Source: a virus. Taken from it: a stretch of 64,000 nucleotides of DNA. Location of the stretch: IMG/VR virus record IMGVR_UViG_3300008450_000020, positions 1 to 64,000 of that record. The stretch is one strand, 5' to 3'. Shown piece after piece: positions 40,441 through 49,588 of this stretch. The position numbers were made by a program, and so were the translations under genes. The notes under the pieces were generated by a model. The model had not been told where the DNA came from and did not search any database. It saw nothing but the letters and a program-made list of their open reading frames with translations. Each line of letters starts with the position of its first letter. Within the stretch, counting starts at the first letter, position 1.

Positions 40441-41645
40441 TGAAAGACGGAACCACTCCAGATTTTTTGAATATGTCTGATGAAGACATAATGAATTTTG
40501 ATCCTTCTAAAATTCCTACAACACCTGAAACCATTACAGATAATTCTACTGGCTCAGACGAAGTAATTACTGATTCTACTAACAATGTAGACCCAGATGA
40601 CTTGCCTAATGATGCTGCACCAGAGGTTGAAGGCACAGACAATACTTCTGACGATGCTGATGATAAAGATGACGACAAAAGTGGTGATGCTACTGTCGTT
40701 ACTCCAGTTACTGCTCCAACTGAGACAAAACAAAATGAGCAAACAAGTCAAGAAACAAAAAATCCAAAGGTTCCGGATAATTCCCCAGTTGATCCAAAAG
40801 TCGAAGCCAATAAAACTAAGGATATTGACTATAAAGCAGTTTGTGATAAACTCTTTACGCCATTCAAAGCAAATGGGAAAGAGATTGCAGTATCTAATGT
40901 GGATGATGCAATTTCTCTTATGCAGATGGGAGCCAATTACAATAAAAGGATGGCTGCGTTAAAGCCTAATCTTAAATTGTTAAAGCTCTTAGAGAATAAT
41001 GATCTCTTGGATGAAAACAAAATTAGTTTCTTGATTGATCTGGATAAAAAGAACCCAGAAGCAATTAAAAAGTTAATGCAAGATAGTAAGATAGATCCTA
41101 TGGATTTATCTGGCAGTACAAATGAATACGTTCCACAAAAACGTGAAGTCAGTGACAGTCAGGTTGAGTTTGATAATGTAATAGGTGAGATCGAAGACTC
41201 TCCAACATTTAACAAAACAATTGATGTTGTGGTTAAGCAGTGGGACAGTACAAGCAAGCGTATTATTGGGGATCATCCTCATATCTTGAAAACTATAGAC
41301 AGCCACATGCAAAGTGGAATCTATGACATGATCATGAAGGAAGTTGACTCTGAGCGTACATTTGGTCGTTTGAAGGGTTTAAGTGACATTGAAGCTTATC
41401 GGCAAGTTGGAGATGCTATTGATGCTCGTGGTGGTTTTAACTCCTTAGCGCAAAAGGAGAACTCCATTATTGAGACTAAAGTAATATCCCCGAAACCAAA
41501 AGTAGAAGATGATCCTAAGCTAAAAGAACAGAAGAGAGCTGCAAGCTCAAGTAAGCCAAGCGTTACCCAAGGTAAACCGGATTTCAATCCGTTAGCTTTG
41601 TCTGATGAAGAGTTTGCTAAATTAGGTAATCCCAAATTTTTGTAA
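40440..41645 (+). CDS. Acidic scaffold-like protein (N4 gp57 position)
   Basis: A 401-residue protein just before the capsid gene. The first 135 residues are very acidic and Asp/Thr/Asn-rich (DDADDKDDDKSGDATVV). The rest is helical with DAISLMQMGANYNKRMAALK, which resembles helical scaffold cores, and a conserved-looking end (NPLALSDEEFAKLGNPKFL). Acidic, disordered and helical proteins directly upstream of the capsid gene usually guide prohead assembly. Confidence 0.75.
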   Translation: MKDGTTPDFLNMSDEDIMNFDPSKIPTTPETITDNSTGSDEVITDSTNNVDPDDLPNDAAPEVEGTDNTSDDADDKDDDKSGDATVVTPVTAPTETKQNEQTSQETKNPKVPDNSPVDPKVEANKTKDIDYKAVCDKLFTPFKANGKEIAVSNVDDAISLMQMGANYNKRMAALKPNLKLLKLLENNDLLDENKISFLIDLDKKNPEAIKKLMQDSKIDPMDLSGSTNEYVPQKREVSDSQVEFDNVIGEIEDSPTFNKTIDVVVKQWDSTSKRIIGDHPHILKTIDSHMQSGIYDMIMKEVDSERTFGRLKGLSDIEAYRQVGDAIDARGGFNSLAQKENSIIETKVISPKPKVEDDPKLKEQKRAASSSKPSVTQGKPDFNPLALSDEEFAKLGNPKFL

Positions 41646-41666
41646 CAAAACTAAAAGGTAAATATC

Positions 41667-43085
41667 ATGCAATTTAATAACCCAAAAGGCGGTACTCCTT
41701 CCAGTGTTGGTAATCAACTGGTCAATGAGTTCTATCAAAAGCAAGCCCTGATTGAAGCGCGTAAGGAACAGTACTTTACTCAGTTGGCAGACGTGACTTC
41801 CATGCCTAAGAACATGGGTAAGAAAATCGTTCGTTATCACTACATCCCAATGTTGGATGATGCTAACTTGAATGATCAAGGTATCGATGCTGCTGGTGTC
41901 GTAATCTTGAGTACTCAGCGTTACATCACATATCCAGCTTTGACTTTTGCTGTTGCCAATGCAGGTAAAGCTGCTGCGGTTGCTGCAATCAACGATAACA
42001 TCGATGCGAATGGTTCTGCTGCAGTGATTGCTTCTGCTGGTGCAGATGGTTCTGGTGGTTCTGGTTTGGCTACTATCACTTTGACGAAACGAGTCATCAA
42101 GTACGCTACTGCTGCTAAGGCTGCTGTAGTTGAAGCTTTGAGCTTGGGTACAGTTACACAGGTTGGTTCTGGTAATTTGTATGGTTCGTCTAAAGACGTT
42201 GGTGCTATCTCCGGTAAGTTGCCATTGTTGTCTGAAACTGGTGGTCGTGTTAACCGTGTTGGTTTCAAGCGTAAAGAACTTGAAGGTACTTTTGAGAAGT
42301 TTGGTTTCTTCGATGAGTACACACAAGCCTCCATGGACTTCGATTCTGATGCAGATTTGATGATGCACATTAACCGTGAAATGATTAACGGTGCTAATGA
42401 AATCACTGAAGATGCTTTGCAAATCGATTTGTTGAACTCTGCTGGTGTCATTAAGTATGCTGGTGACGCAACTACCAATGCAGAAATCGGCAGTGCTGAT
42501 TTGGTTTCTTATGGTGACTTGATGCGCTTGAGTATTGACTTGGATAACAACCGTACTCCAAAGCATACCAAGATTATCACTGGTACTCGTCTGGTCGACA
42601 CTAAAGTTTTGCCTGCATGTCGTGTTGCTTATATTGGTTCTGAATTGCTTCCTACATTCAAAGCCATGGTAGATTTACACAACAACCCAGCATTTATCCC
42701 AGTTGAGAAATATGCTTCTGGCGGTACATTGTTGGTAGGTGAAGCAGGTTCAGTGGATAACTTCCGTTTGGTAGTTGTTCCTGAAATGATGAAATGGGCT
42801 GGTGCCGGTGCAACTACTACCGATGCAATCAACTACGATACAGGTTCACGTTATGATGTGTTCCCAATCTTGGTTGTTGGTGATGAATCCTTTACTACTA
42901 TTGGTTTCCAAACTGATGGTAAAACAGTGAAGTTTGATATCACTCATAAAGCACCGGGTAAGGAAACTGCAGATCGTACTGATCCATACGGTGAAACTGG
43001 CTTCATGAGTATCAAGTGGTTCTACGGTTTCATGGTATTGCGTCCAGAACGTATTGCTTTGATCAAAACTGTAGCGCGCATGTAA
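41667..43085 (+). CDS. Major capsid protein (N4 gp56-like)
   Basis: A 472-residue protein, the HK97-fold capsid subunit by context and pattern. It has [60 protein letters not shown] and [20 protein letters not shown], followed by [20 protein letters not shown]-type elements typical of N4-like capsid proteins. Codon choice is strongly biased towards a few codons (GGT, GCT, AAG), as expected for the most abundant virion protein. Confidence 0.92.
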   Translation: MQFNNPKGGTPSSVGNQLVNEFYQKQALIEARKEQYFTQLADVTSMPKNMGKKIVRYHYIPMLDDANLNDQGIDAAGVVILSTQRYITYPALTFAVANAGKAAAVAAINDNIDANGSAAVIASAGADGSGGSGLATITLTKRVIKYATAAKAAVVEALSLGTVTQVGSGNLYGSSKDVGAISGKLPLLSETGGRVNRVGFKRKELEGTFEKFGFFDEYTQASMDFDSDADLMMHINREMINGANEITEDALQIDLLNSAGVIKYAGDATTNAEIGSADLVSYGDLMRLSIDLDNNRTPKHTKIITGTRLVDTKVLPACRVAYIGSELLPTFKAMVDLHNNPAFIPVEKYASGGTLLVGEAGSVDNFRLVVVPEMMKWAGAGATTTDAINYDTGSRYDVFPILVVGDESFTTIGFQTDGKTVKFDITHKAPGKETADRTDPYGETGFMSIKWFYGFMVLRPERIALIKTVARM

Positions 43086-43103
43086 TTAGTAATTAAGTAG
43101 TAC

Positions 43104-43130
43104 GGGGGGAAGAGAAATCTTCCCTTCTTT
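43104..43130 (+). terminator. Terminator after the capsid gene
   Basis: GGGAAGA / TCTTCCC with loop GAAA, followed by TTCTTTC. It may lower transcription of genes after the capsid gene. Confidence 0.65.
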
Positions 43131-43155
43131 CAATCTAATGTAATATTTTGAGGAA

Positions 43156-43737
43156 ATGAAAATGAATGAACTGAACGATGATACGGATTTGCCAATGGTA
43201 GATGAATTGACTGCACTGAAGACACGCGCAGATCAATTGGGTATTACATACCATCCGTCTATTGGTGTAGAGAAGTTGCGTGAAAAAGTAACTGCAGCTT
43301 TGTCAGGAACAAAAGAAAAAGAAGATACTGCAGAAGCTCCCGTAAGTACTCCTGCTGTTGAGACAGAATCAGAACGTCGTTATCGTAAGCGGCAAGAAGC
43401 CAATGAACTGATACGTGTGAATATCACTTGTATGAACCCAGCTAAGAAAGAATGGGAAGGGGAAATTATCACTGCAGGTAATTCTCTTGTTGGATCGTTT
43501 AAAAAATACATCCCTTTCAATACTGTCGATGGTTGGCACGTACCGCGCATTATCTTGAATCAGTTACGTGATCGTCAGTGTCAGATCTTTTATACACACA
43601 AAGATCCTGTATCAGGGCAATCAACCCGTAAAGGTAAGTTGATTAAAGAATTCGGTATTGAAGTACTTCCTAACCTTGCAGGACAAGAATTACAAGACTT
43701 GGCACAGCGTCAAGCATTAGCAGGTACAGTAGCTTAA
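43156..43737 (+). CDS. Virion-region protein with SAP/HeH-like helical motif
   Basis: A 193-residue protein with a GAGG site before the ATG. ELTALKTRADQLGITYHPSI, followed by GVEKLREKVTAAL, is a helix-extension-helix (SAP/HeH-like) motif, often found in phage structural accessory proteins. A Glu/Thr-rich linker leads to a compact domain (VNITCMNPAKKEWEGEIITA). It could bind capsid or DNA; function unknown. Confidence 0.65.
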   Translation: MKMNELNDDTDLPMVDELTALKTRADQLGITYHPSIGVEKLREKVTAALSGTKEKEDTAEAPVSTPAVETESERRYRKRQEANELIRVNITCMNPAKKEWEGEIITAGNSLVGSFKKYIPFNTVDGWHVPRIILNQLRDRQCQIFYTHKDPVSGQSTRKGKLIKEFGIEVLPNLAGQELQDLAQRQALAGTVA

Positions 43738-43758
43738 TTTAATAAACCAGGATAAGCC

Positions 43759-45318
43759 ATGACAGCAATAACAATAGATCAGCTAACGGAAGGTAGCCTT
43801 ACTGGGGATGGTATTTTTGATGCTCTTATGCGAGCAAATAAAGTACACCTAGATGAGCAGTTTTCCCAAAACAGAATTAGAGGGCCTGAGTACGCTTCGG
43901 TTTATCTTGGTTCATTAAATGCAGTAATGGGTGCTTCTATTCAACTTTTGCTTCAAAAGCAAAGGACAGATTTAGAAGCACAGTTACTCGCCCAACAGAT
44001 TTTATTGACTCAAGTAGAAGTACAAAAAGCTAATGCAGAGCTTGCGATCATCACTGCAAACTTGCCTAAAGTGACTGCTGAGATTGCTCAGTTAAATGCA
44101 CAGACAGCATTGACTGCGCAACAAAAGTTGAACTTAGAAGACGAGCTTTTAACTGCTACAAAACAGCGTGAAAAGATTGATCAAGATATCTTGAGTGCTG
44201 CTGCACAAGTATTACAAATTACGGCTCAAAAGGATTTAGTAGTACAACAAAAAGCTAATTTAGTAGATGAACTCTTAACTACAGCAAAACAACGCTTAGT
44301 TATGGATACAGAGATTGATGTTAAAGAGCGTCAGATTATTGTTACTGAAGCTCAATCTGCTAAAGATTTATTAGTTAAAGCAGCTCAGATCATTAGCATG
44401 GGCAAAGAGGATTTGGTTAAAGATGCTCAAGCTTTAATGATCGGTCAACAAAGAGCTAATTTAGTTGATGAGTTATTGACCTCAACAAAACAGCGTTTAA
44501 AAATAGATCAAGAAATCTTGAATCTGTCTGCTGAAGAAGATCATAAGATTGCTCAAACTTCTTTAGTTACTCAACAAGAATTAAATCTTGAAGATGATTT
44601 GTTGACTGCAGCTAAACAACGTCTAAAGTTAGATCAAGATATTGCTACTGCAACTGCTCAAGCAGCTTTGGTTACGCAACAGAAGCTGAATTTGATTGAT
44701 GAGTTGCTGACTACTGCAGCTCAACGAACCAAGTTGGCTCAAGAGACAGAAAACTTAGTAGCACAAGAAGCTCACACAGTTTCTCAAACTGCTATGGTTA
44801 CTCAGCAGAAGTTAAACCTTGAAGATGAATTATTAACTGCACTTGCTCAACGTAGTAAGATTGATCAAGAAGTCGTTAATCTGGCTACACAGAAGTTGCA
44901 GACAGAGGCACAAACTTTGTTGGTAACTCAACAGAAAGCAAATGCTATCTTGGAAGGTACTGTACTGGTCGCTCAAGAATGTAAGTTACGTGCTGAGTTT
45001 GAATTGTTGAATAGTAATACTCTCAAATCAAATGCAGAAACTACCTTGCTTACTCAGAAGACTGCTACAGAGCGCGCTCAAGTGATTCAAACAGGTGTTG
45101 ATGAAAACAGTGTAATTGGTCGTCAGAAGAATTTGTTCTTAGCTCAATCGGATGGTTTTAAACGAGATGCAGAACAGAAGGCAGCTAAGATCATGGTAGA
45201 TGCTTGGAGTATTCGCAGAACAACGGATAGCCAAGAAGAAGCCAATACGTTGAATAAGCTCGATAATACTAGTATCGGTACTTTTGTAACTAAACTGGCT
45301 GCTGGTGTTGGGGCTTAG
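43759..45318 (+). CDS. Repetitive coiled-coil virion protein
   Basis: A 519-residue protein, nearly all helix. From about 120 to 400 the segment Q-Q-x-x-N-L-x-D-E-L-L-T-x-x-x-Q-R-x-K occurs six times with a degenerate seventh copy, at intervals of about 40-45 residues or multiples, joined by Ala/Gln-rich helix. The N-terminal 80 residues ([20 protein letters not shown]) and the C-terminal 100 are non-repetitive. A long fibrous or tube-lining protein is likely; it lies in the internal-protein part of the late operon. No named family. Confidence 0.75.
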   Translation: MTAITIDQLTEGSLTGDGIFDALMRANKVHLDEQFSQNRIRGPEYASVYLGSLNAVMGASIQLLLQKQRTDLEAQLLAQQILLTQVEVQKANAELAIITANLPKVTAEIAQLNAQTALTAQQKLNLEDELLTATKQREKIDQDILSAAAQVLQITAQKDLVVQQKANLVDELLTTAKQRLVMDTEIDVKERQIIVTEAQSAKDLLVKAAQIISMGKEDLVKDAQALMIGQQRANLVDELLTSTKQRLKIDQEILNLSAEEDHKIAQTSLVTQQELNLEDDLLTAAKQRLKLDQDIATATAQAALVTQQKLNLIDELLTTAAQRTKLAQETENLVAQEAHTVSQTAMVTQQKLNLEDELLTALAQRSKIDQEVVNLATQKLQTEAQTLLVTQQKANAILEGTVLVAQECKLRAEFELLNSNTLKSNAETTLLTQKTATERAQVIQTGVDENSVIGRQKNLFLAQSDGFKRDAEQKAAKIMVDAWSIRRTTDSQEEANTLNKLDNTSIGTFVTKLAAGVGA

Positions 45319-45349
45319 TTGGATTAACCGAGTAAGCATGTAATAATAA

Positions 45350-45376
45350 AAAGAGGAGCAATGCTCCTCTTTTTTG
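45350..45376 (+). terminator. Strong rho-independent terminator
   Basis: AAGAGGAGC / GCTCCTCTT with loop AAT, followed by TTTTG. On the - strand A-rich sequence also precedes it. Confidence 0.9.
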
Positions 45377-45389
45377 TATAGGAAATACC

Positions 45390-47651
45390 ATGTCAATATT
45401 AAAGAGCTTATTAGGTGGAATTAATTTTCTTACTGGTAGAACTAAAATTACTGTCAGCACTACTGTATCTCGTGCAATCTCTGATGAGATGCTTCCTGAT
45501 TCTAAAATGAAGGGAATGCTAAATGCTTTGATGAAGGATGAAAGTGTTGTTGATAATATTCTAGAAAATTCTGTCCAATCTATTGGTTTACGGACTGAGC
45601 GTATGCATCGCTATGCTCAGAATGATTATGCTTATGGCTTGCCGTCAGGAAGCTTCTTCAGCGCGTCTGCAGGTAACGATGAACTAGAAAGTGTGCTTAT
45701 AGGCTTAGACGGCCCTACAGCCCATTTAGAGTACTTTAAAGTATGTCCTGCAAATTCCCTTCATATAGGATGGATGGAGATTGTGAGTAGGTATAACTAT
45801 AACCAAGCCACAAATGAATTACCTGGTTTGAGTGCTATAAAGCTTTCGCCGGTTTATCTAGTAGACATGGTTGTTCATGTGCCGGCAACTCTATGGGAAA
45901 CCTTGGATAAGACTGTTGTAGAGCAGTGGGGGGATTCTCCTAAGAGTGGGTACACCCCTAAAAGACCATTATTTCAAGCTACTAATTCCATAAGTAATTA
46001 CACCCCTTTCGTAGTCGATCCTGCAATCACTGAGGATTTTATTAAAGTAACTTACGCTTGGGTTACAACAAGCACTGCGGGAGGGATAACTACTAAAACT
46101 CATCATGAGGAAAGTGTAAATATTCCTTTGACAGATTATGTAAGCACGTCTGCTTATTATCATGTGAAATACAGTGTAGGCTCAGTTATTAAGTATTGGA
46201 TGTATGAAGTAGGTTCTGGAGTACATCCTACATTGGATGATGCTTTAACCCCTGATCAAAACACTGCAGGAACATTTTTTCCTATTTTTCATTTTAGGGA
46301 TAAAGGAGTTTCTCTACTTACTAACTCATTAAGTGATGAGTATAAATCTTCTGTACGTGCAGCTAGGGTGCTTGGTTTAGATTTTGGAACAATCGCAGAA
46401 GAGATTGATAAGAATCCTGATATATCTCAAGTTGAACAAGCCATGATGATGTTTGCTGTACCAGCAAATACTGATAACGAAATTGAGATTAATTATTTAT
46501 TTGATTTCTTTGAGAATGTTTATTATGCCAATGGGATAACTACAACCCATGAAACTGTAAATGGTATTTTAGAGAAGCTTCTTAAAAATCCAATTAAAGG
46601 ATTACAGTCTATTGTTATCGAAGACAAGTTATTCAGAATGACTTTGCAATATGACGATATCTTTAAAAGGAATAAAGCTGGGAGTATTGGAGCAATTGGT
46701 AAATGTACTTCAGACGTATTATCTTTACTTGCACCGATAACTTACACAGATCCTTTAGGGACAGTAATCACGGAGAATTTGCCTGCTACTAAACATATTT
46801 ATAGAAAACAGATAACTGATACTGTTTATACAGAGCTGGTTATTACCAATTTGAAGATGACCTATTTTATCTATAATGGTTATAACGTAACTGCAGGAGA
46901 AAATGAAGATATTCTTTTAATTCCTATCGATTATTCAATTACAGAAGATTATGATTTAAGTACTAAAGAAACTTTGTATGCGCGATCTTTGCACTATGTT
47001 TTTAATAGCAAAAATATTTTACATATCAAATGGTATCAAACTGGGGTATTTAAAATATTTGTCATTATTGTGGCAATCGTAATTACTATTTTAAGTAAAG
47101 GAGCTACTTGGCAAGCATTGGTTGCAGCTATTGCTGCGGGAGAAGTTGTTACAGTTCTTTTGATCATTTTAGAAATAGTACTTACACAAATTGCAGTAAA
47201 TTTAGTATTCAAATTATTTGTAAAAGTATTTGGAATTAAGTTGGCTTTTTTAGTTGCCATCATTGCCGCAATTGCTGGGGTAGTTAACGTAATTGATTCT
47301 GGTTCTTTGGCTAACGCTCCATGGGCAACTGAACTTTTACAGATTTCATCTGGGTTATCTGCAGCAGGAAGTAAGAAGATTCAAGAAGGTATTGAAGATC
47401 TATTAAAGGACTTCAATGATTTATCCAATTATATGAAAGAGCAAACCAAGTTATTAGATGATGCTAATGATTTGTTAAACCAGAATGTAAAACTAGATCC
47501 TTTTATTATTCTTGGAGAAAAGCCAAATGACTTTTATAATAGGACTGTACACTCTGGTAATGTAGGAATTCTTGGTATAGATGCAATTAGCATGTATGTA
47601 GATAGTTCTTTAAGATTACCTCAAATAAGCGATTCAATTTCTCAGGAGTAA
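45390..47651 (+). CDS. Large virion protein with central membrane helices, possible ejection protein
   Basis: A 753-residue protein. Residues 1-545 are soluble and rich in Tyr and Thr. Three hydrophobic segments follow at about 553-572 (IFVIIVAIVITILS), 578-600 (ALVAAIAAGEVVTVLLIIL) and 615-640 (KLAFLVAIIAAIAGVVNVI). The last 100 residues are helical. A virion protein with hydrophobic helices just upstream of vRNAP could form part of the channel that passes DNA and vRNAP into the host. Not recognised by family. Confidence 0.7.
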   Translation: MSILKSLLGGINFLTGRTKITVSTTVSRAISDEMLPDSKMKGMLNALMKDESVVDNILENSVQSIGLRTERMHRYAQNDYAYGLPSGSFFSASAGNDELESVLIGLDGPTAHLEYFKVCPANSLHIGWMEIVSRYNYNQATNELPGLSAIKLSPVYLVDMVVHVPATLWETLDKTVVEQWGDSPKSGYTPKRPLFQATNSISNYTPFVVDPAITEDFIKVTYAWVTTSTAGGITTKTHHEESVNIPLTDYVSTSAYYHVKYSVGSVIKYWMYEVGSGVHPTLDDALTPDQNTAGTFFPIFHFRDKGVSLLTNSLSDEYKSSVRAARVLGLDFGTIAEEIDKNPDISQVEQAMMMFAVPANTDNEIEINYLFDFFENVYYANGITTTHETVNGILEKLLKNPIKGLQSIVIEDKLFRMTLQYDDIFKRNKAGSIGAIGKCTSDVLSLLAPITYTDPLGTVITENLPATKHIYRKQITDTVYTELVITNLKMTYFIYNGYNVTAGENEDILLIPIDYSITEDYDLSTKETLYARSLHYVFNSKNILHIKWYQTGVFKIFVIIVAIVITILSKGATWQALVAAIAAGEVVTVLLIILEIVLTQIAVNLVFKLFVKVFGIKLAFLVAIIAAIAGVVNVIDSGSLANAPWATELLQISSGLSAAGSKKIQEGIEDLLKDFNDLSNYMKEQTKLLDDANDLLNQNVKLDPFIILGEKPNDFYNRTVHSGNVGILGIDAISMYVDSSLRLPQISDSISQE

Positions 47652-47654
47652 ATC

Positions 47655-48125
47655 ATGACAACATGGAATAATGGACAATTTTCAAATGGACCCGCTGCAT
47701 ACGGTTCTATGGTGAATTATGGTATGGGTAATATGAGTTCTTTCTTAGGGAATTCTCCTGAAAGCTACATAAATCCTAAAGCAGATTTTGCGCCTTTTAA
47801 TTTTAATATGGGGAGTATTCCAAATGTTAAAACAGCAAATTCTCCTAGTTTTTTAGATGGGATGATTGGCTCTAAAGATGCACCTGGTTGGGGAGGTTTA
47901 GCTTTGAATGCTGCACAAGGTTTAGGTAATATGTGGATGGGTTATAAAGGGTTAAAGAATGCCCAAGATACTCTTAAAGAGAACCGTAGACAGTTTGATT
48001 TAAATTGGGGTGCTCAAGCTAAGACTACTAATGCTCAACTTGCTGGACAACATTCTGCACGCTTAGCTGCAGGTGGGGTTAATTACAGTAGCTTGAATGA
48101 TTACATGAAAAAATACGGGATCTAA
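47655..48125 (+). CDS. Small Gly/Asn-rich virion protein
   Basis: A 156-residue protein (TTWNNGQFSNGPAAYGSMVN). The middle has GWGGLALNAAQGLGNMWMG, like small internal or tail proteins of podoviruses. The end is RLAAGGVNYSSLNDYMKKYG. It overlaps neither neighbour (three bases from each). Probably an internal or tail protein. Confidence 0.62.
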   Translation: MTTWNNGQFSNGPAAYGSMVNYGMGNMSSFLGNSPESYINPKADFAPFNFNMGSIPNVKTANSPSFLDGMIGSKDAPGWGGLALNAAQGLGNMWMGYKGLKNAQDTLKENRRQFDLNWGAQAKTTNAQLAGQHSARLAAGGVNYSSLNDYMKKYGI

Positions 48126-48127
48126 TT

Positions 48128-49480
48128 ATGGGACAGCCTATTACATGGAGAACAATCATGGGACCTTCACCTGCTGAAGCTACCCGTGGTTTAGAACTTG
48201 CCCAACGAAGCATTAATGCTGGTTTTGGGAATTTTACTAACGCTTTTAACCAAGCAGAGGATCGTAATACAACGATTCTCAATACAGAGAAAGCTGCTAA
48301 TTTACTTGGTTTAAAGAATGCTTTAAAAGAAAAATACACTACTCCGGAAGCGTATCAACAAGCAGTAGCTTCAGGTGAGATAGGTAGAATGGTTGGTCAG
48401 TATGGTAATCAAATTAACGGAGAAGCTGCTGCACAGTTTACAGATGGGCGCTTAAAAGAACTGCGCACAGGTGTATTAGATAATATCAATTACACTGATA
48501 AAACTACAGAAGCTGCTCAACGACCTGTTGTAGAGTCTTTGTATGCACGCTTATATGCTGGGGATAAAACTGCTATAGCAGATGCACAAAAGCTAGGCAT
48601 ACGTAATTTAAGTAAGCTTGCAGAAACCAACTACAACATAGGAAATAATGCTTTTGACCAAAGTATTAAAGGGGCAAACTTAGGTATTAATGCTGCTGAA
48701 CTGGGAATGAAGCAACAGACTTTACCACATCAAATAAATCAGATGAAGGCTAGTGCTGCAGCAGCCAATGCCGGTGTAAAGCTGTCTAGAGATATCTTCA
48801 ATATGAATAAGGCAGATAAAGAAGCTGACAACATAAGACAGGTAGCTGAATTTTTATCTGGAGATTCTTCTTCTGGTAGTAGTGGTAGTGCTGGAAAATC
48901 TGGAGCCAGCAAAGGTAAATTATCAGACAACAACATGTTTAATTCAGGTACTCTAGATACTGAAGAAGGACGAAGGAATTTGATTAAAGGAATTGAGGCT
49001 CGTAAATTACCTCCTAATGTTGCTCAAGATATTCTCGATCAAGATTGGACAGAATTAACCGGACCGGATGGGAAAAAGTCTAAACAACCAATTCCAGTTT
49101 CGTTGATTCTTTCTAAATTGGATAATACTTCTGAACTAGGTAGTGGTAGTTTTTGGAGTACTAGAGGGGATAGCGCACGTTCTTTAGTTAAAAACATGTT
49201 TAAAGGAGATACCCAAGTAAATAGAATTGAGCGTGATCAGTTAATGGCTGATTACACAGAATACCTTAAAGCTACTTCAGGTAAAAATGGAACAGGGGTG
49301 TCTGAAACACGTAACTTGGATGCTTTACGCGCTGCTATGGGGTATTCAATATCCGGTAAAAACACAAAAGATGTAACTCCTGAAGATATGATGTTGCTTA
49401 AATTTTTAGATAAGTTAAAAGAAAGTAAAACTCCATTACCTGCTGGTATCCCCCCAAATATTCCGGAATACCAACAATAA
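48128..49480 (+). CDS. Virion protein before vRNAP, probable internal protein
   Basis: A 450-residue helical protein. The N-terminal half (ARRGLELAQRS-like region, ATRGLELAQRSINAGFGNFT) is Ala/Asn/Gln-rich, the middle has a Gly/Ser linker (SGDSSSGSSGSAGKSGASKG), and the C-terminal part is charged. Such composition suits proteins ejected with the DNA. It is the last gene before vRNAP, in the position of N4 gp51. Confidence 0.65.
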   Translation: MGQPITWRTIMGPSPAEATRGLELAQRSINAGFGNFTNAFNQAEDRNTTILNTEKAANLLGLKNALKEKYTTPEAYQQAVASGEIGRMVGQYGNQINGEAAAQFTDGRLKELRTGVLDNINYTDKTTEAAQRPVVESLYARLYAGDKTAIADAQKLGIRNLSKLAETNYNIGNNAFDQSIKGANLGINAAELGMKQQTLPHQINQMKASAAAANAGVKLSRDIFNMNKADKEADNIRQVAEFLSGDSSSGSSGSAGKSGASKGKLSDNNMFNSGTLDTEEGRRNLIKGIEARKLPPNVAQDILDQDWTELTGPDGKKSKQPIPVSLILSKLDNTSELGSGSFWSTRGDSARSLVKNMFKGDTQVNRIERDQLMADYTEYLKATSGKNGTGVSETRNLDALRAAMGYSISGKNTKDVTPEDMMLLKFLDKLKESKTPLPAGIPPNIPEYQQ

Positions 49481-49497
49481 GTAGTACAACAAAACAG

Positions 49498-49527
49498 AAT
49501 AGGGGCTTAGGCCCCTATTTTTATTTT
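49498..49527 (+). terminator. Rho-independent terminator before vRNAP
   Basis: TAGGGGC / GCCCCTA with loop TTAG, followed by TTTTTATTTTG. It lies 60 bases before the vRNAP start, so vRNAP needs readthrough or its own promoter. Confidence 0.88.
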
Positions 49528-49588
49528 GAGACATCTAAAAGGTAATCTGATAAAGTAACAACCTATTAAATCTTACCGGAAAAATACT

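Noticed and set aside
41622-42566. 314-residue open frame opposite the capsid gene
   Set aside because: Composition is Thr/Ser/Ile-rich, as expected for the reverse complement of the biased capsid codons; it lies wholly within a certain gene.
43960-44960. CRISPR-like or DNA repeat array
   Set aside because: The periodicity is at protein level (QQKxNLxDELLT); DNA copies differ and have no spacer structure.
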